Source of the DNA: Plasmodium coatneyi
Taxonomy: Eukaryota > Apicomplexa > Aconoidasida > Haemosporida > Plasmodiidae
Assembly: GCF_001680005.1 (NCBI RefSeq)
Contig: NC_033563.1
Location: 124,001 to 188,000, forward strand
Reading direction: 5' to 3'
DNA: 64,000 bases
The position numbers were made by a program, and so were the translations under genes. How positions within the stretch are numbered: position 1 is the first letter of the stretch; each line of letters opens with the position of its first letter. The notes under the pieces were generated by a model, which saw only the letters and a program-made list of their open reading frames with translations, ran no database searches and was not told where the DNA came from. Shown in pieces: positions 35,026 through 46,276 of this stretch.

Positions 35026-38000
35026 ATGAGTTACAGTGATTCAAGGTCCCAATCTAACAGCTGCAGTAGCCAAGATGCAACGTCGGGGAAACTACAATAC
35101 ACAGAAAGTGACGATGAGGGAAGTGACGAATATTGCAAGGGTGGATACCACCCTGTGAAGATTAATGAAATATATAACAATCGGTATAGAATAGAAGGGA
35201 AATTAGGGTGGGGTCATTTTTCAACCGTTTGGGTTGCTACAGACTTAAAAAGTAAACCATTAAAATTTGTTGCCATAAAAATTCAGAAAGGGTCCGAATC
35301 ATTTGGAGAGTCAGCCAAATGTGAAATAAATTATTTAAAAACAGTTAAGGCAAATTCTTTCGACTCCTCATGGGTAGAAATAAAAGAACATCAAAGGGAA
35401 AGGCTCTTTCATTATAATATGACAAAGGGAGTCGTTTCCTTTATTGATAGCTTTGAGCATAAAGGACCGAATGGTACCCACGTCTGTATGGTGTTTGAAT
35501 TTATGGGACCCAATTTATTATCCCTCATTAAGCATTATGATTATAAGGGGATCCCATTAAACTTAGTTCGAAAAATTGCCACACATGTCCTAATAGGGCT
35601 GCAGTATTTACACGATGTTTGTAAAATTATACATAGTGATATAAAGCCGGAAAACGTTTTGGTATCTCCCCTGTTGAATATTCCCAGACCAAAGGACTAC
35701 AGCAAAGATGATCATACGCAAAATGGCCTTCATAAAAAGGAAGAAAAGGAAGCAACACAGGGGGGGGATAGTGACCATTCAGACAATACCGACAATGATG
35801 AAGACGGGGAGGAGGATGACCAGTCATCGTGCCTGAGCGAGGTGAAAGATAAACACGAATGGGACAATGTAGACTTTAACAAATTAACAAAACAGGAAAA
35901 GAAAAAATTAAAAAGAAAAAAAAAAAAATTCTTAAAAAAGGAACGATTAAAAGTGGAAGCACAGAAGAGAGAGGAGCAAATCGGTGATCAGGTGACTGTA
36001 GGAAATTCACTCCAAAATGGAAATCACGACAAACAGAGCAACGCCAAAACGCAAGTTGATAAATTAACCTTGGATAACGCGCCATCAAACGATAACAGCC
36101 ATTTTAAGAAGGAAGATAACGAACATTACAACAGTGAAATTCAGATGAATGCAGAACATGTGTTAAAGGATGAAGAATTGAACAGCGGCAACATCAACAA
36201 TGTGGATAGTCATACTCTAGTAAATCCATACTTCTCCCTCAGTGGCATGAAGAGCGGTACCTCCTCAAAGGAAGCACTAACCTGTAATAGCAAATGCACA
36301 CCCGGAGATAATGATAAAAATGGTGAACAAAATAATGTAAAGAACGAACATAACCTTGACGGGAACAACTGTTCCAATTCGAACCCGCAGATGTTAGATG
36401 CGAATAACCCAGCTTGCACAGCGAACGCCCACGCAGAGGATGAACAAAAGGAAAATGCACCCAATGTGGGAGACTCCAAATTAAGTAAAAAAAAAACGAC
36501 TAATGAACCTCCATATGTTAAACATAGACTTAGGCCCTCCAACTCGGATCCATCCCTCGTCACCAGTTACAACAACATACATGCCCTCCAGGAATCGCTG
36601 ATGAGGAGGCCCTACCATTATAATAATTATTTTTTGTATAATCCGGAAAAGTACGGAGATGACAGGTGTTCGCTATTTTTGCATCGCTTACCCAGCGACT
36701 ACTTAAAGAAGAACACCTTGGAAGATAGTGATCACGATAAAGACTTGGACGACGAAAATGGTGAAAATCACCACGAAGAACAAACCCGAAAAAGTGATGC
36801 CAGTGACGGTGGAAAATCAGCAGAATTCCTAGGAAAGGATTTTAATAAAGTCCCCATCTACTGTGACATGTTCAATCATCTGATGCACCCAGAAGCCATG
36901 AAAATACACGACAAATATAAAGAGAAAAAAAAAGGAAAGTATGCAAAACCGTGTAAGGATGACACACAGGAGAATAACAAAAGCGGCCATAAAGTTGTAT
37001 ACATCAAAACGGAGGAGGGGGACTATCGTATTAGACCCTACGATCCAACTGTTTATTACCATGAAAAGGCATGTTATAAAATCTGCGATTTAGGAAACAG
37101 TCTCTGGATTGATGAATCAAGGTATGCAGAAATACAAACAAGACAATATAGATCCCCAGAAGTAATCCTAAAAAGCGGTTTTAACGAAACTGCCGATATA
37201 TGGTCCTTTGCATGTATGATATTCGAACTGGTAACTGGAGACTTTCTTTTTAATCCACAAAAATCAGATAGATATGATAAGAATGAGGAACACTTAAGTT
37301 TTATGATTGAAGTGTTGGGGAATATTCCAAAATATATGATCGACACAGGGTTCAATTCTCATAAATATTTTAATAAAAAAACGTATAAACTGAAAAATAT
37401 AAAAAATATCAAAAGGTACGGATTGTACAAAATATTTAAATACAAGTACAACATACCAGAGAAGGAAATTAATCCCCTGTGTAGCTTTCTACTGCCTATG
37501 CTTGCCTTGGACCCTCAGAAGAGACCATCGGCCTACACTATGCTCCAGCATCCCTGGCTCAATATGGTAGAAATGGAAGAAGAAGAAATGCACATGAAAA
37601 ATAGATCCTACTCCTTCAACAGCATGAGCGTCAAAAACAACGCCAATTATGAGGGACACGAATACAGTAAGGAAAATTATCACAACGAAAATTATAACGG
37701 CGCGAATCAGCACACGGATGATAGAAGCATGAATTCGTCCAACAAGCACAACAACGTGCAGGCCAATTTGAAGGGCCAGCAAAACGATGCGCTAATGGGC
37801 CAATTCGAGGAAGAGGAAGAAGAGGAGGAAGAAGAAGAATACAATGATGAGGAAGACGATGACGAGGAAACTGAAGAAGAAATAGACGATGAGGAGGATG
37901 AAGATGACGACGAAGAAGAAAACTACAATAGCCAACCCGACTATACTTTTACCTACAAAAATAATAACACCCATAACGGAATGGAGAGCAAGGCAACCAC

Positions 38001-38973
38001 ACTCAAATACGACAATCTGTATCAAAAAAAAAGTACGTTAGAAGAAAAATCGAAATATAAAAATATAAACGCCGGGAATATCCCTGATTCGTCCATGAAC
38101 ACGCAAAATTATATGTTCCGCAATGAAAACATGCCCCACATTGCATACAATAATGCAAATAATAAAAACTTCGCGAAAAATGCGCCACCGTACCAAAACA
38201 TCCAAATGAGGAATTATCACAAAATGAGTGGTCATGGATTCAACGACCAAGTCGTGAATTCAGAAGAGGATGGAGATTATCATTACTACCATGAGCACCC
38301 AGGGAAGTATAAATACGACGAGGGGGAAGAAGAGGAAGAGGTTTCTATGGAAGATGAGGAGGAGGATGACGTAACGGATGAGGAATATCACCCCCAGAAT
38401 GAGAAGCCAAATAAAAGTCACAGTAACAATCACAAAAGGGTTGACAGTAGTAACTACCCAAACGAAATCGATGAAAATAATTTCTGCGATGAAGAAAGCC
38501 AAGTATATTATGAAGGGGGGGAGGACTCCTCCGTACACCTTACCGCAAAAGGGCAACCAAAGAAAATAGGAATTGAAGAGCAGACAGGACAAAGAGAAGT
38601 ATTAATCCCCGTAAAACCAAAGGACTTTCTCAAAGTTACTATCCCAAATGAGAACGCAAAATTAAGAGGCCAACTAGCCACATCGAATAGCTCCAATTTT
38701 AATGAAAATGTAAAAATCGAATCAACCGACATAGAAGAGAATAGCACTTCGTCCAACAAATTTAGCAGCGTCGTGATGAGTAGTAGTATCGGCCAAAATG
38801 TGGACAATTTCAACAAGACCGATCAAGAGGAAAAACAGCTACTGGAAGGGAACGCACCGGGAATGGAGCGAAAAAATGAAAGTCAAATACTTGATGATAA
38901 CCAGGATGAGGACAAGGCCAATAAAATAAATTGCAAAGTCATCAACAAAAAGCCTTTTTGTGCCTTTTCCTAA
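35026..38973 (+). CDS. SRPK1: SR-protein kinase (SRPK family)
   Basis: A 1315-aa protein from the first in-frame ATG (MSYSDSRSQSNSCSSQDATS). SRPKs phosphorylate Ser/Arg-rich splicing factors. Kinase landmarks: Gly-loop GWGHFSTVW (~residue 60), VAIKIQKG, catalytic loop HSDIKPENVL (~202), DLGNSLW in place of DFG (~687, SRPK hallmark), and activation/P+1 region TRQYRSPEVIL (~709) with ADIWSFACMIFELVTGDFLF. The kinase ends around HPWLNM (~846). Residues ~215-675 are a spacer of ~460 residues splitting the kinase between the catalytic loop and DLG motif. It is full of Asn, Lys and acidic stretches and contains the run KKKLKRKKKKFLKK. SRPKs always have a spacer here, but this one is long. The ~470-residue tail carries long Glu/Asp runs. 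In P. falciparum the orthologue neighbours the same genes. Confidence 0.93.
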   Translation: MSYSDSRSQSNSCSSQDATSGKLQYTESDDEGSDEYCKGGYHPVKINEIYNNRYRIEGKLGWGHFSTVWVATDLKSKPLKFVAIKIQKGSESFGESAKCEINYLKTVKANSFDSSWVEIKEHQRERLFHYNMTKGVVSFIDSFEHKGPNGTHVCMVFEFMGPNLLSLIKHYDYKGIPLNLVRKIATHVLIGLQYLHDVCKIIHSDIKPENVLVSPLLNIPRPKDYSKDDHTQNGLHKKEEKEATQGGDSDHSDNTDNDEDGEEDDQSSCLSEVKDKHEWDNVDFNKLTKQEKKKLKRKKKKFLKKERLKVEAQKREEQIGDQVTVGNSLQNGNHDKQSNAKTQVDKLTLDNAPSNDNSHFKKEDNEHYNSEIQMNAEHVLKDEELNSGNINNVDSHTLVNPYFSLSGMKSGTSSKEALTCNSKCTPGDNDKNGEQNNVKNEHNLDGNNCSNSNPQMLDANNPACTANAHAEDEQKENAPNVGDSKLSKKKTTNEPPYVKHRLRPSNSDPSLVTSYNNIHALQESLMRRPYHYNNYFLYNPEKYGDDRCSLFLHRLPSDYLKKNTLEDSDHDKDLDDENGENHHEEQTRKSDASDGGKSAEFLGKDFNKVPIYCDMFNHLMHPEAMKIHDKYKEKKKGKYAKPCKDDTQENNKSGHKVVYIKTEEGDYRIRPYDPTVYYHEKACYKICDLGNSLWIDESRYAEIQTRQYRSPEVILKSGFNETADIWSFACMIFELVTGDFLFNPQKSDRYDKNEEHLSFMIEVLGNIPKYMIDTGFNSHKYFNKKTYKLKNIKNIKRYGLYKIFKYKYNIPEKEINPLCSFLLPMLALDPQKRPSAYTMLQHPWLNMVEMEEEEMHMKNRSYSFNSMSVKNNANYEGHEYSKENYHNENYNGANQHTDDRSMNSSNKHNNVQANLKGQQNDALMGQFEEEEEEEEEEEYNDEEDDDEETEEEIDDEEDEDDDEEENYNSQPDYTFTYKNNNTHNGMESKATTLKYDNLYQKKSTLEEKSKYKNINAGNIPDSSMNTQNYMFRNENMPHIAYNNANNKNFAKNAPPYQNIQMRNYHKMSGHGFNDQVVNSEEDGDYHYYHEHPGKYKYDEGEEEEEVSMEDEEEDDVTDEEYHPQNEKPNKSHSNNHKRVDSSNYPNEIDENNFCDEESQVYYEGGEDSSVHLTAKGQPKKIGIEEQTGQREVLIPVKPKDFLKVTIPNENAKLRGQLATSNSSNFNENVKIESTDIEENSTSSNKFSSVVMSSSIGQNVDNFNKTDQEEKQLLEGNAPGMERKNESQILDDNQDEDKANKINCKVINKKPFCAFS
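37807..37923 (+). repeat. Acidic (GAR)n low-complexity tract in SRPK tail
   Basis: About 39 codons of almost only Glu and Asp (EEEEEEEEEEEYNDEEDDDE and onward), encoded by purine-rich GAA/GAG/GAT triplets. A second, shorter one lies near 38317-38373. Likely disordered and length-variable. Confidence 0.8.
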
Positions 38974-41196
38974 AGGGGAACATAACCAGGCTAAGGAACA
39001 ATCTACAATGTACAATATATACAGTGTACAATTTGTTTAATGTGTATTTGCCAAAAAAGCGATAAATGATCTCTACCTATTATTATGCCAAACGATGGAG
39101 AGAATTATGGATGCTTTACTATAAGCACCGTCGTAACCAGAGTTGGCCGCACCTCTCATTATTTTTTCCCAAGGTTTTCGTATCACCCCATGAACGTCCA
39201 GCGGTTTATGTCGTTTTGTAGAGGAAGATGCTTATCCCCTGTTAGGTGCACTCCCCTTGTTACCTGTTGCCAAGTGGTAGTCCAAGTGTTCGGATTCGTG
39301 CTCGTTTAGGCAAACTCATAGCAAAACCCCCCTAGACGTTTTTACTGCATAAAAGTTCACCGATTTCAAAGAGCTTATTTACCCATGCCCCGGTGCTTAG
39401 CGATCTAACTTAAAACACTGACAACCGGAATGAAGTCCACAGAACCACTTCCAGCCCATGCATAAATTACAAGCTTATTTTTATGTACATAATTTTTCCA
39501 TATCAATTTCTCCTGAATAAATGTAAAAAAATGAATGCATTCCCCAATAATTGCATAGCTTTTGTTTTCAGTAAAAACGCTCAATGTGCAAAATGAACCA
39601 CCACACGTCAGTAGTGATAACGTTACTATGTCTCCAATATATGTTTATACGAACATGTAACATGTTCATATATGTATGCGTATAGAGGTTGTACACGACG
39701 CATGAGTGTATATCCTCGATTGAAGGTAACCCCCCACCCTCACACTCCTATTGCAAACATCTTGAAAATAAAAAAAAGAGAGAAATCGCCAAGGCATGTT
39801 TTCACATATTTGGAGATTATAAAATATTTTTCTCCCCCACTATACATATATGTACGTTAGCTTCATTTATTGTATTTTCCATGCCTACTGTTTTTACATA
39901 TTTCTGTTCAGAAATGTGAATCATAGAATTAAGTCAGTTTAATGTTCCCCTATTATGCATCTACAGGTGGATGCAAAAATGCACATGCGAATTGTACGTG
40001 CTTATGCACATTTATACATGTATGTGCTCCTTTTTTTTTTTTTTTTTTGTTCTAAAAAATTTAAAAACTAAAATTAAATCTATAAAAATTAACTATTATG
40101 AAAAATACTTTTTTGTGCGCTTGTCCAAAGCGGATTAATACACATTTTTTAATGTCGCTGAAATGTGCAAGCATACACAAGTTTGCCTTTTAACATAATT
40201 AGCATTTCAAAGCCTTCTCATCGCACTTGGGCTATCAAAAAAAATTCTTTTTGCCTCACGTTTTATTTCCTTCTCTGCGTTAAAATATTTTCCCTCCTGC
40301 GCCAACGAGAAACGCACTTGGAGGAGTTTAAATACATACGAAGTGCTACGCCTTCCATTATTCTCGAGTCGTGTAATGTTATTCGTTTCATGCCTTTTTT
40401 TTTTTAATCAACCATAATGGATCTTACTTTCTCTACATTCCTTTATTCACTGGGGTGTGCATTCACTCCTTCGCTTGAATTTTCCTAAATCGACCTGCAC
40501 AGCATCACATAAAAGTAGGCAACATATATATGATACAACTGTACATGCTGCTTGCATTCTCGTTCCCATGCACGTACATGTGCAAGAACGTACCAACTTT
40601 ACACCTCTACTGTGAACAAATTACAGAATCACCACCCACGAAACGTCAACACAACAATCAAACTGACGCACCTCATGGTATGCTTCAAAAGGCCGTAAAA
40701 AATAACCCCAAGATGGCTAACTGAAAAGTAATGGTGCGTGCTACCCCTTGTGCTCAAATTTTGAAGTCACAAATAACGACTGCGTTTTCTTGAAGAACCG
40801 CAGAAATGTCACAAAAAAATTCACAAAATTATCGCAGAATTGTACCAATTTCATAATAAAAAGATGGTCGTAAAAAGCGGCCCCTTTCCACACATCCCAT
40901 ATTCCTGCCATGGTAGAAGATTAAAGCAAGAACACCCAGGAGCCAAATTGAAGCAGCGAAGGAGAACCTACCATTCGCAAGGATAAGCCCCCTCTCTGTC
41001 AAATGAAAAACCATCTAATGATAAAAAACGCATGGAAAACAAGTAAAGGGCCTCAAAATCTTCACCAATGAAGGAAGCAAGTTAATCGAAAAAAAAAAAA
41101 AAAAAATTCCCCCTTTTTTTTTTCCCTAAGCATCTCACCACACATGACATGATAATCGTGTAAACATGCAGTTAATCAAGGGGACAAAAAAGAATC
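38974..41196. other. Intergenic region between SRPK and ABCB4
   Basis: 2.2 kb, no gene recognised. Contains a T18 run near 40031-40048 and an A/T-run pair just upstream of ABCB4 (41091-41125). In P. falciparum, from memory, this interval holds the two clag3 genes; no clag-like sequence (large multi-exon coding region) is present here. Confidence 0.55.
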
Positions 41197-44100
41197 ATGA
41201 AATTTGTGCTGAACTGGATACTCCTTTACCTTGTAGCCTGCGGAACTTCATCCAAAAATGCGCAACACAAAAGGGAGTACACCGTGAGACAGAAGAACTG
41301 GGTGGGCACCCCCCATTCTGTGATACTTTACAAAAAGTGTAAAAATAAAAAGAGGAACTTCGGGGACAACCTGCAAAATTTTCCAAACAGAAAATGTTTC
41401 CCCAAATGGGAAAGGGAAAATGAAAAAAGTGGAGTGCCAATCAGGAGAGTGCTTAACAATAGAGCGTTCCTCCACAACGGAACGCTTCTCAACCATGGGG
41501 CGCCTGTTATCAAAATGCGTTTTGCCCCCAAAAGAGGAAAACCGAGCAGCCATTTGGGGCCCATACAGCAAATGAGTAGCGCAAACCAGAAGGTACATCC
41601 TTTTGTAGTACCAGGGGACACACAGCAGAGTGAAGTAAACGCAGAGAAAAGCATCTTCTCAAGCCTATATTCCCAAATGCTTGAAAAGAGTAAGCATAAA
41701 AATAACATATTAAATGATGTAAGCAAACTTTTTAAGGTAATACGAGAGTGTAAACACATATTTTTTTTAGGCTTCCTCCTAACGATAATTTCCTCAGTAG
41801 TCGATTCGTACATTCCGATCTTTCTGTCCAGAACGATAACCTACGTGATGAATAAAAGTGTTGTAGTTTCCCAAGGGAAATACACACCAATTGTGAATTC
41901 CTTCCTTTCCAAATTCCCATTCAACAACCCCTTCTACGCATATATATCTGTTTCTCTGATCAGCTTATTACTTTCTTCCGTACGGTCGTATATCTTTAAC
42001 ATATGCGCATATATAAGCACGAACAAACTGCAGAATTACCTATTTAGAGTGTTGCTACATAAGCACATTAGCTACTTTAAAAAAAGGGGCAAGGGGGAAT
42101 TGATTAGTAGACTAAACATTGACTCCACTGAACTGATCGACATATTTACAACAAACATGATTGTTCTCTTACGAAATGTAATAAAGACAGTATTGTCCTT
42201 TTACTTTTTGTACAAAATTAATGTGTACCTCTTTGTGGTGTCTCTTTTCATCGTTCTAACCATTACTAACATATCAATATTTTTCTCTAGCATATTTCGC
42301 AAACTCGCAAAAGAAGAAAGTAACGTCGTGGCATACTCAAACAATATCGTAGAAGAATCCATTGATAATTTATCCCTCATAAATAGTTTTAACACACACA
42401 GGAAGGAGATTACCAAGTTTAATCGCTCCTTAGATGCCATATATACCAGCAGAATGAAATTAGGTCTTCTCTACATTATAGAAAAGCTCCTAATCAGATT
42501 AATAGACATGATAACACTTGTAGTCACCCTGGTATTAAGCAAAAAGACGTTAAAGAGTAACATCCACGTAGATTCCAGAACTGCCATATCGTCGGTTATG
42601 TACATGCAAAACATCATTGCACAGTCATGCACCATAGAACAGCAATATTCCAGAGTGCAGGAACTCATAGGAAATGCCGAAGATATTATAAAGATGATTG
42701 AAAAGGATTCGGCCCGTGGTAACACCAGCAGGTTTGCATCGAATAAGTGTACCGGCCTAAATTTCCTAAACTTTTTGGACTTAAAAAATACCATCTTTAA
42801 ATATTCTCTTATCAAAAAATTTCAAGCCATCCAAAAAGACGCCGAATACGTTACCACTCATGTTAGGCCCAATTATTTAAAACTCTTCGAAAGGAACTAT
42901 AACAACCTGCGAAAGTTTTTACCCGACTATAAATGCAGCTTGAGGGATGATTCAGGGGGTGAACTCCCCTATATCGAAGAAAAAAGCGTTGAAAATTCCA
43001 CTCTTGGAAATATTCGCGACAATGTAACGAATAATCACCATGCAAGCACAAATAGGACGAATAACACCACGTGTAATGAATTCCCCCCATGTGATCCCCC
43101 CCAGGAGGTGGCAACTTCGAACCTTGCCGCTAACGAGGCGATGATGGGGAAAGACCCCATTACAATGTTGAAGGGACAGATTCAGTTAGGTTCTCCTCCT
43201 CCCCCACCTCTAACCGGCACATATGACACCCTCAACACGGGCGAAAAAATTGCGCCCAAATTAAAAAAAAATAAACCCCAAATGAACATACAAGAAATAT
43301 ATAGCTACATAAAAAACGACCATCAACTTATAATCAAGCAAAAGCTGGACAAAAAATTTATACATTTCCTAAAAACGAAATATAAGAAAAATATTATATC
43401 GTTAATTTTAAAGTTATATGAAGAGCGACACCAATCTGTGAGTGAGGAACTCCTTTTCATGTTTGACAATGTCGGTTCATTCAAGAGGCTATCCATGCAC
43501 GATAAAAAAAGCATCCTAAAAATGAGCAACATAACGAACAACACACTGTATGTCATATTGCTCACTTTCCTCTTTTACAACTACTCGAAATTTTACTACA
43601 AGAGGAAGAAAAAGACTCCAGTCAATCTGCTGGAGAAGAAGTCGAAAATGGGATTGGCTACCTCAACCTCGAGCAAAACCCTTTCCCTTGACTGCGTAAA
43701 TGATGTGGACCACGTAACCCTAGATGGCATCAACATGAATGACGTTCTGAGCGACACCACCATCACGGAAATGCAACAGGATAATGCACACAACGCATGT
43801 AACAACGAAGATGGCGCCTTGGATTATAGCAATACAGTGACCAACTCAGGTGACAAAGAAAACTTGGATGACTCACTCAAACATAGTGAAGTGAATACCT
43901 CCATCGAAATTGAAGATAACGCAGAAGCAGCTTCCAATATTCGCGCAGCAGAACCTACCCACACATGTGATGATGAAATTTTAAAAAATAAAAAACTGAA
44001 AAAAAAAAAAAAAAAAAAATCTCCATAACATACTGCCATACATTGTTCAGAACGCCATAAAAGAATTGGAAATTTTAAAATTTATCGACGAAAATTACAA

Positions 44101-45199
44101 ACACATAAACGAAAACTTAATCCTAGATAATGTCAAAGACGACAAAAAGGGGAGTAGCTTAATTTTCGAAAATGTAGATTACTACTATGCAAAATTTCCA
44201 AAAAATAAAATTTTGTCAAATATTAATTTGAATTTCACTAATAAGTATATCTACGGAATTCTCTGTTATAATGACAGCGGGAAGGATGATCTGTCCAAGT
44301 TGTGCACACGGCTGTATACCAAAACGTATGGGAATATTCTCTTAGACAATGAAAATATAGAAAACATCTCCAAGTACATACTGACAAGGAAAATTTCCCT
44401 AGTGGAGGAAGATACCTACCTGTTCAGCGATAGCATAATCTACAACATACTGTACTCCTACAATTGCAGGACAAAGGCAAATAAATATTTGTCCTACTTC
44501 AATTACACTTTTGGGTTAAATAAAAACAGCATAAACAGCTGCGTACATTTGTTCCCATCGGATGGTGACCTCCTCGGGGTGAATGAGGAAAAAGCTGAGA
44601 AAAAGATCCAAGGAATAAATTCCCCCAGTAAAGGAGACCCTCCCCCTGCGGACACCGAAACGACGCAAGCGAACTACCCCTCCCCTCAATTTAAAAAATG
44701 CCTAATGTGCGGGAATGACGTAAATATGAAACAGCTCGATGAGAAAAAAAAAAAAAAAAAAAGTTACAACAAATATAAAGTACATTTCGTGAAGAAGTTA
44801 TATAAAGAAATTATTAAGGTTTCCAAAATTGTCTGCATAGACGATTTGATCAGTTCCTACAAGGACAAATTTTTTCACAACATTAATGAGAAAACTTTGT
44901 CAGGTGGACAAAAGCAAAAAATTTCCCTAGCTAGGGCTATCATAAAAAAGCCCAAAATACTAATTTTAGACGAAGCATTCAGCGCCCTCGATTCTGCAAA
45001 TGAGTTGAAAATTTTCTCAAGTATAAAAAGTTACCTGCCCAACTCTACGATCATAAATCTTTCCCATAAAATTACGACAATTGATCGATGCGATTACATT
45101 TATGTTTTGAAAGACGGGAAAATTATTGAGCATGGTTTAAGGACCAAACTGAAGGAAAACAAAAACAGCGAGTACTACAAAAAGATGAGCGAGTTTTAG
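41197..45199 (+). CDS. ABCB4: ABC half-transporter (ABCB4-like), frameshifted in an A-run as sequenced
   Basis: Frame 1 covers 41197-44028 and the +2 frame covers ~44000-45199. Together they make one ~1330-aa ABC-B half-transporter. The N-terminus MKFVLNWILLYLVACGTSSK is a signal peptide followed by a basic, Asn/Lys-rich stretch, i.e. a bipartite apicoplast leader. The membrane domain is at ~186-500, with TM helices such as FFLGFLLTIISSVVDSYIPI and an intracellular-loop motif LLHKHISYFKKRGKGELISR. A ~350-residue low-complexity insert precedes the nucleotide-binding domain. NBD: degenerate Walker A (LCYNDSGKDD), canonical signature LSGGQ (44897-44911), Walker B ILILDEAFSALDS and H-loop NLSHKITTI. 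The frame is lost inside a 21-A run at 43999-44019. Sequencing slippage is the likeliest cause; a real lesion cannot be excluded. Substrate unknown. Confidence 0.88.
43999..44019 (+). repeat. 21-A homopolymer at the ABCB4 frame break
   Basis: An uninterrupted run of 21 A within Lys codons, where the ABCB4 reading frame changes. Upstream frame 1 ends ...KKSP-stop; the other frame opens at 44000 and reads NLHNILPYIVQNAIKELEIL into the NBD. A second long A-run (44743-44761) keeps the frame. Confidence 0.9.
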
Positions 45200-46276
45200 C
45201 AACCCGGGGGAAAGGGGGAGACATGCACCACTTCTCCTTCTGCCAATGCAGCATATGATTTCATTCTTCAGTTTGCAGTTCGCACATGTGTATCCCTCAT
45301 GGCACATTAAAGTGCGAACCTACAGCATATCATGCAATTTTCCCCCAATTTCATTCCACGTATTCCCCTCATTTGCGTTTGTTTCTTTATCTTCCGTTTG
45401 TAACACGTGGAAACCCGCAGTTAATCCATAATTCGTAAACTCAAATTTGAATTTGACATGTTACACGTGACGCATTTTTCTGTTCTTTTTATTACTATAT
45501 TTTTTTCCCTTCCCTTTTTCCCTACAAATGGATATCACGTTGTGGGAAAAGGGCCCATTAAAAATGTTTTTCGAAAACAAAAGCTGTCCAAAATAATTTA
45601 CATTTCATTTGCATGATATGCTTAACTAAACGTCCTGTGTGTTAGTGTGACATTTGTTTTTACGCAAGCGGAAGTCATTCCCCACTTGTTCTTCATTTGC
45701 CTTTTTTTTGTTTAATTCTGTGCAACTTTGTTTTGTTGTGCCTTTTTGTCATGCACACATCACAAAAAAAAACGTAATTGCATATTCGTTTTTAACCTTT
45801 CTGACTTGCCCTCCTGTGATAAATTTTTTTATGTACAGTCTACGCACGTTCCACAACATGTGTGCGCAACTGCAAATACCACATTGCGGCTCTTCATCTC
45901 AAAAATGGTATTCATTTAACAAGATCGGTCACACAGTTTAAAAAGAAATTGCGGGAGGAGTTACTTCTTCCAAATGGGTGCCCAAACGCACACTCGCAGA
46001 TTTTGCCACGGATGGATGATATTTCACCACAATTGGCATAACAAAAAAAAAAAAAAAAAAAAAAAAAACATATAAATATGCACACAACAAAACACACGAA
46101 CAAGTGAAGAAGTGACAAGAAATTTTGAATAATCTTTACGACACAAATACTCGCGGGGGAAAAAGTAAAGTACCGATTGAACGTTACAGCGGAGAGTTAA
46201 TAAAATAATGGCATTGTCTGAATTTATTTTTTAACGTTACACGGAATGATATTTTAAAAAATTGAACTCCTTTGCT
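45200..46276. other. Intergenic region between convergent ABCB4 and CDGSH genes
   Basis: About 1.1 kb of 3'-flanking DNA from two convergently transcribed genes. No gene seen. Contains an A28 run at 46041-46068. Confidence 0.5.
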
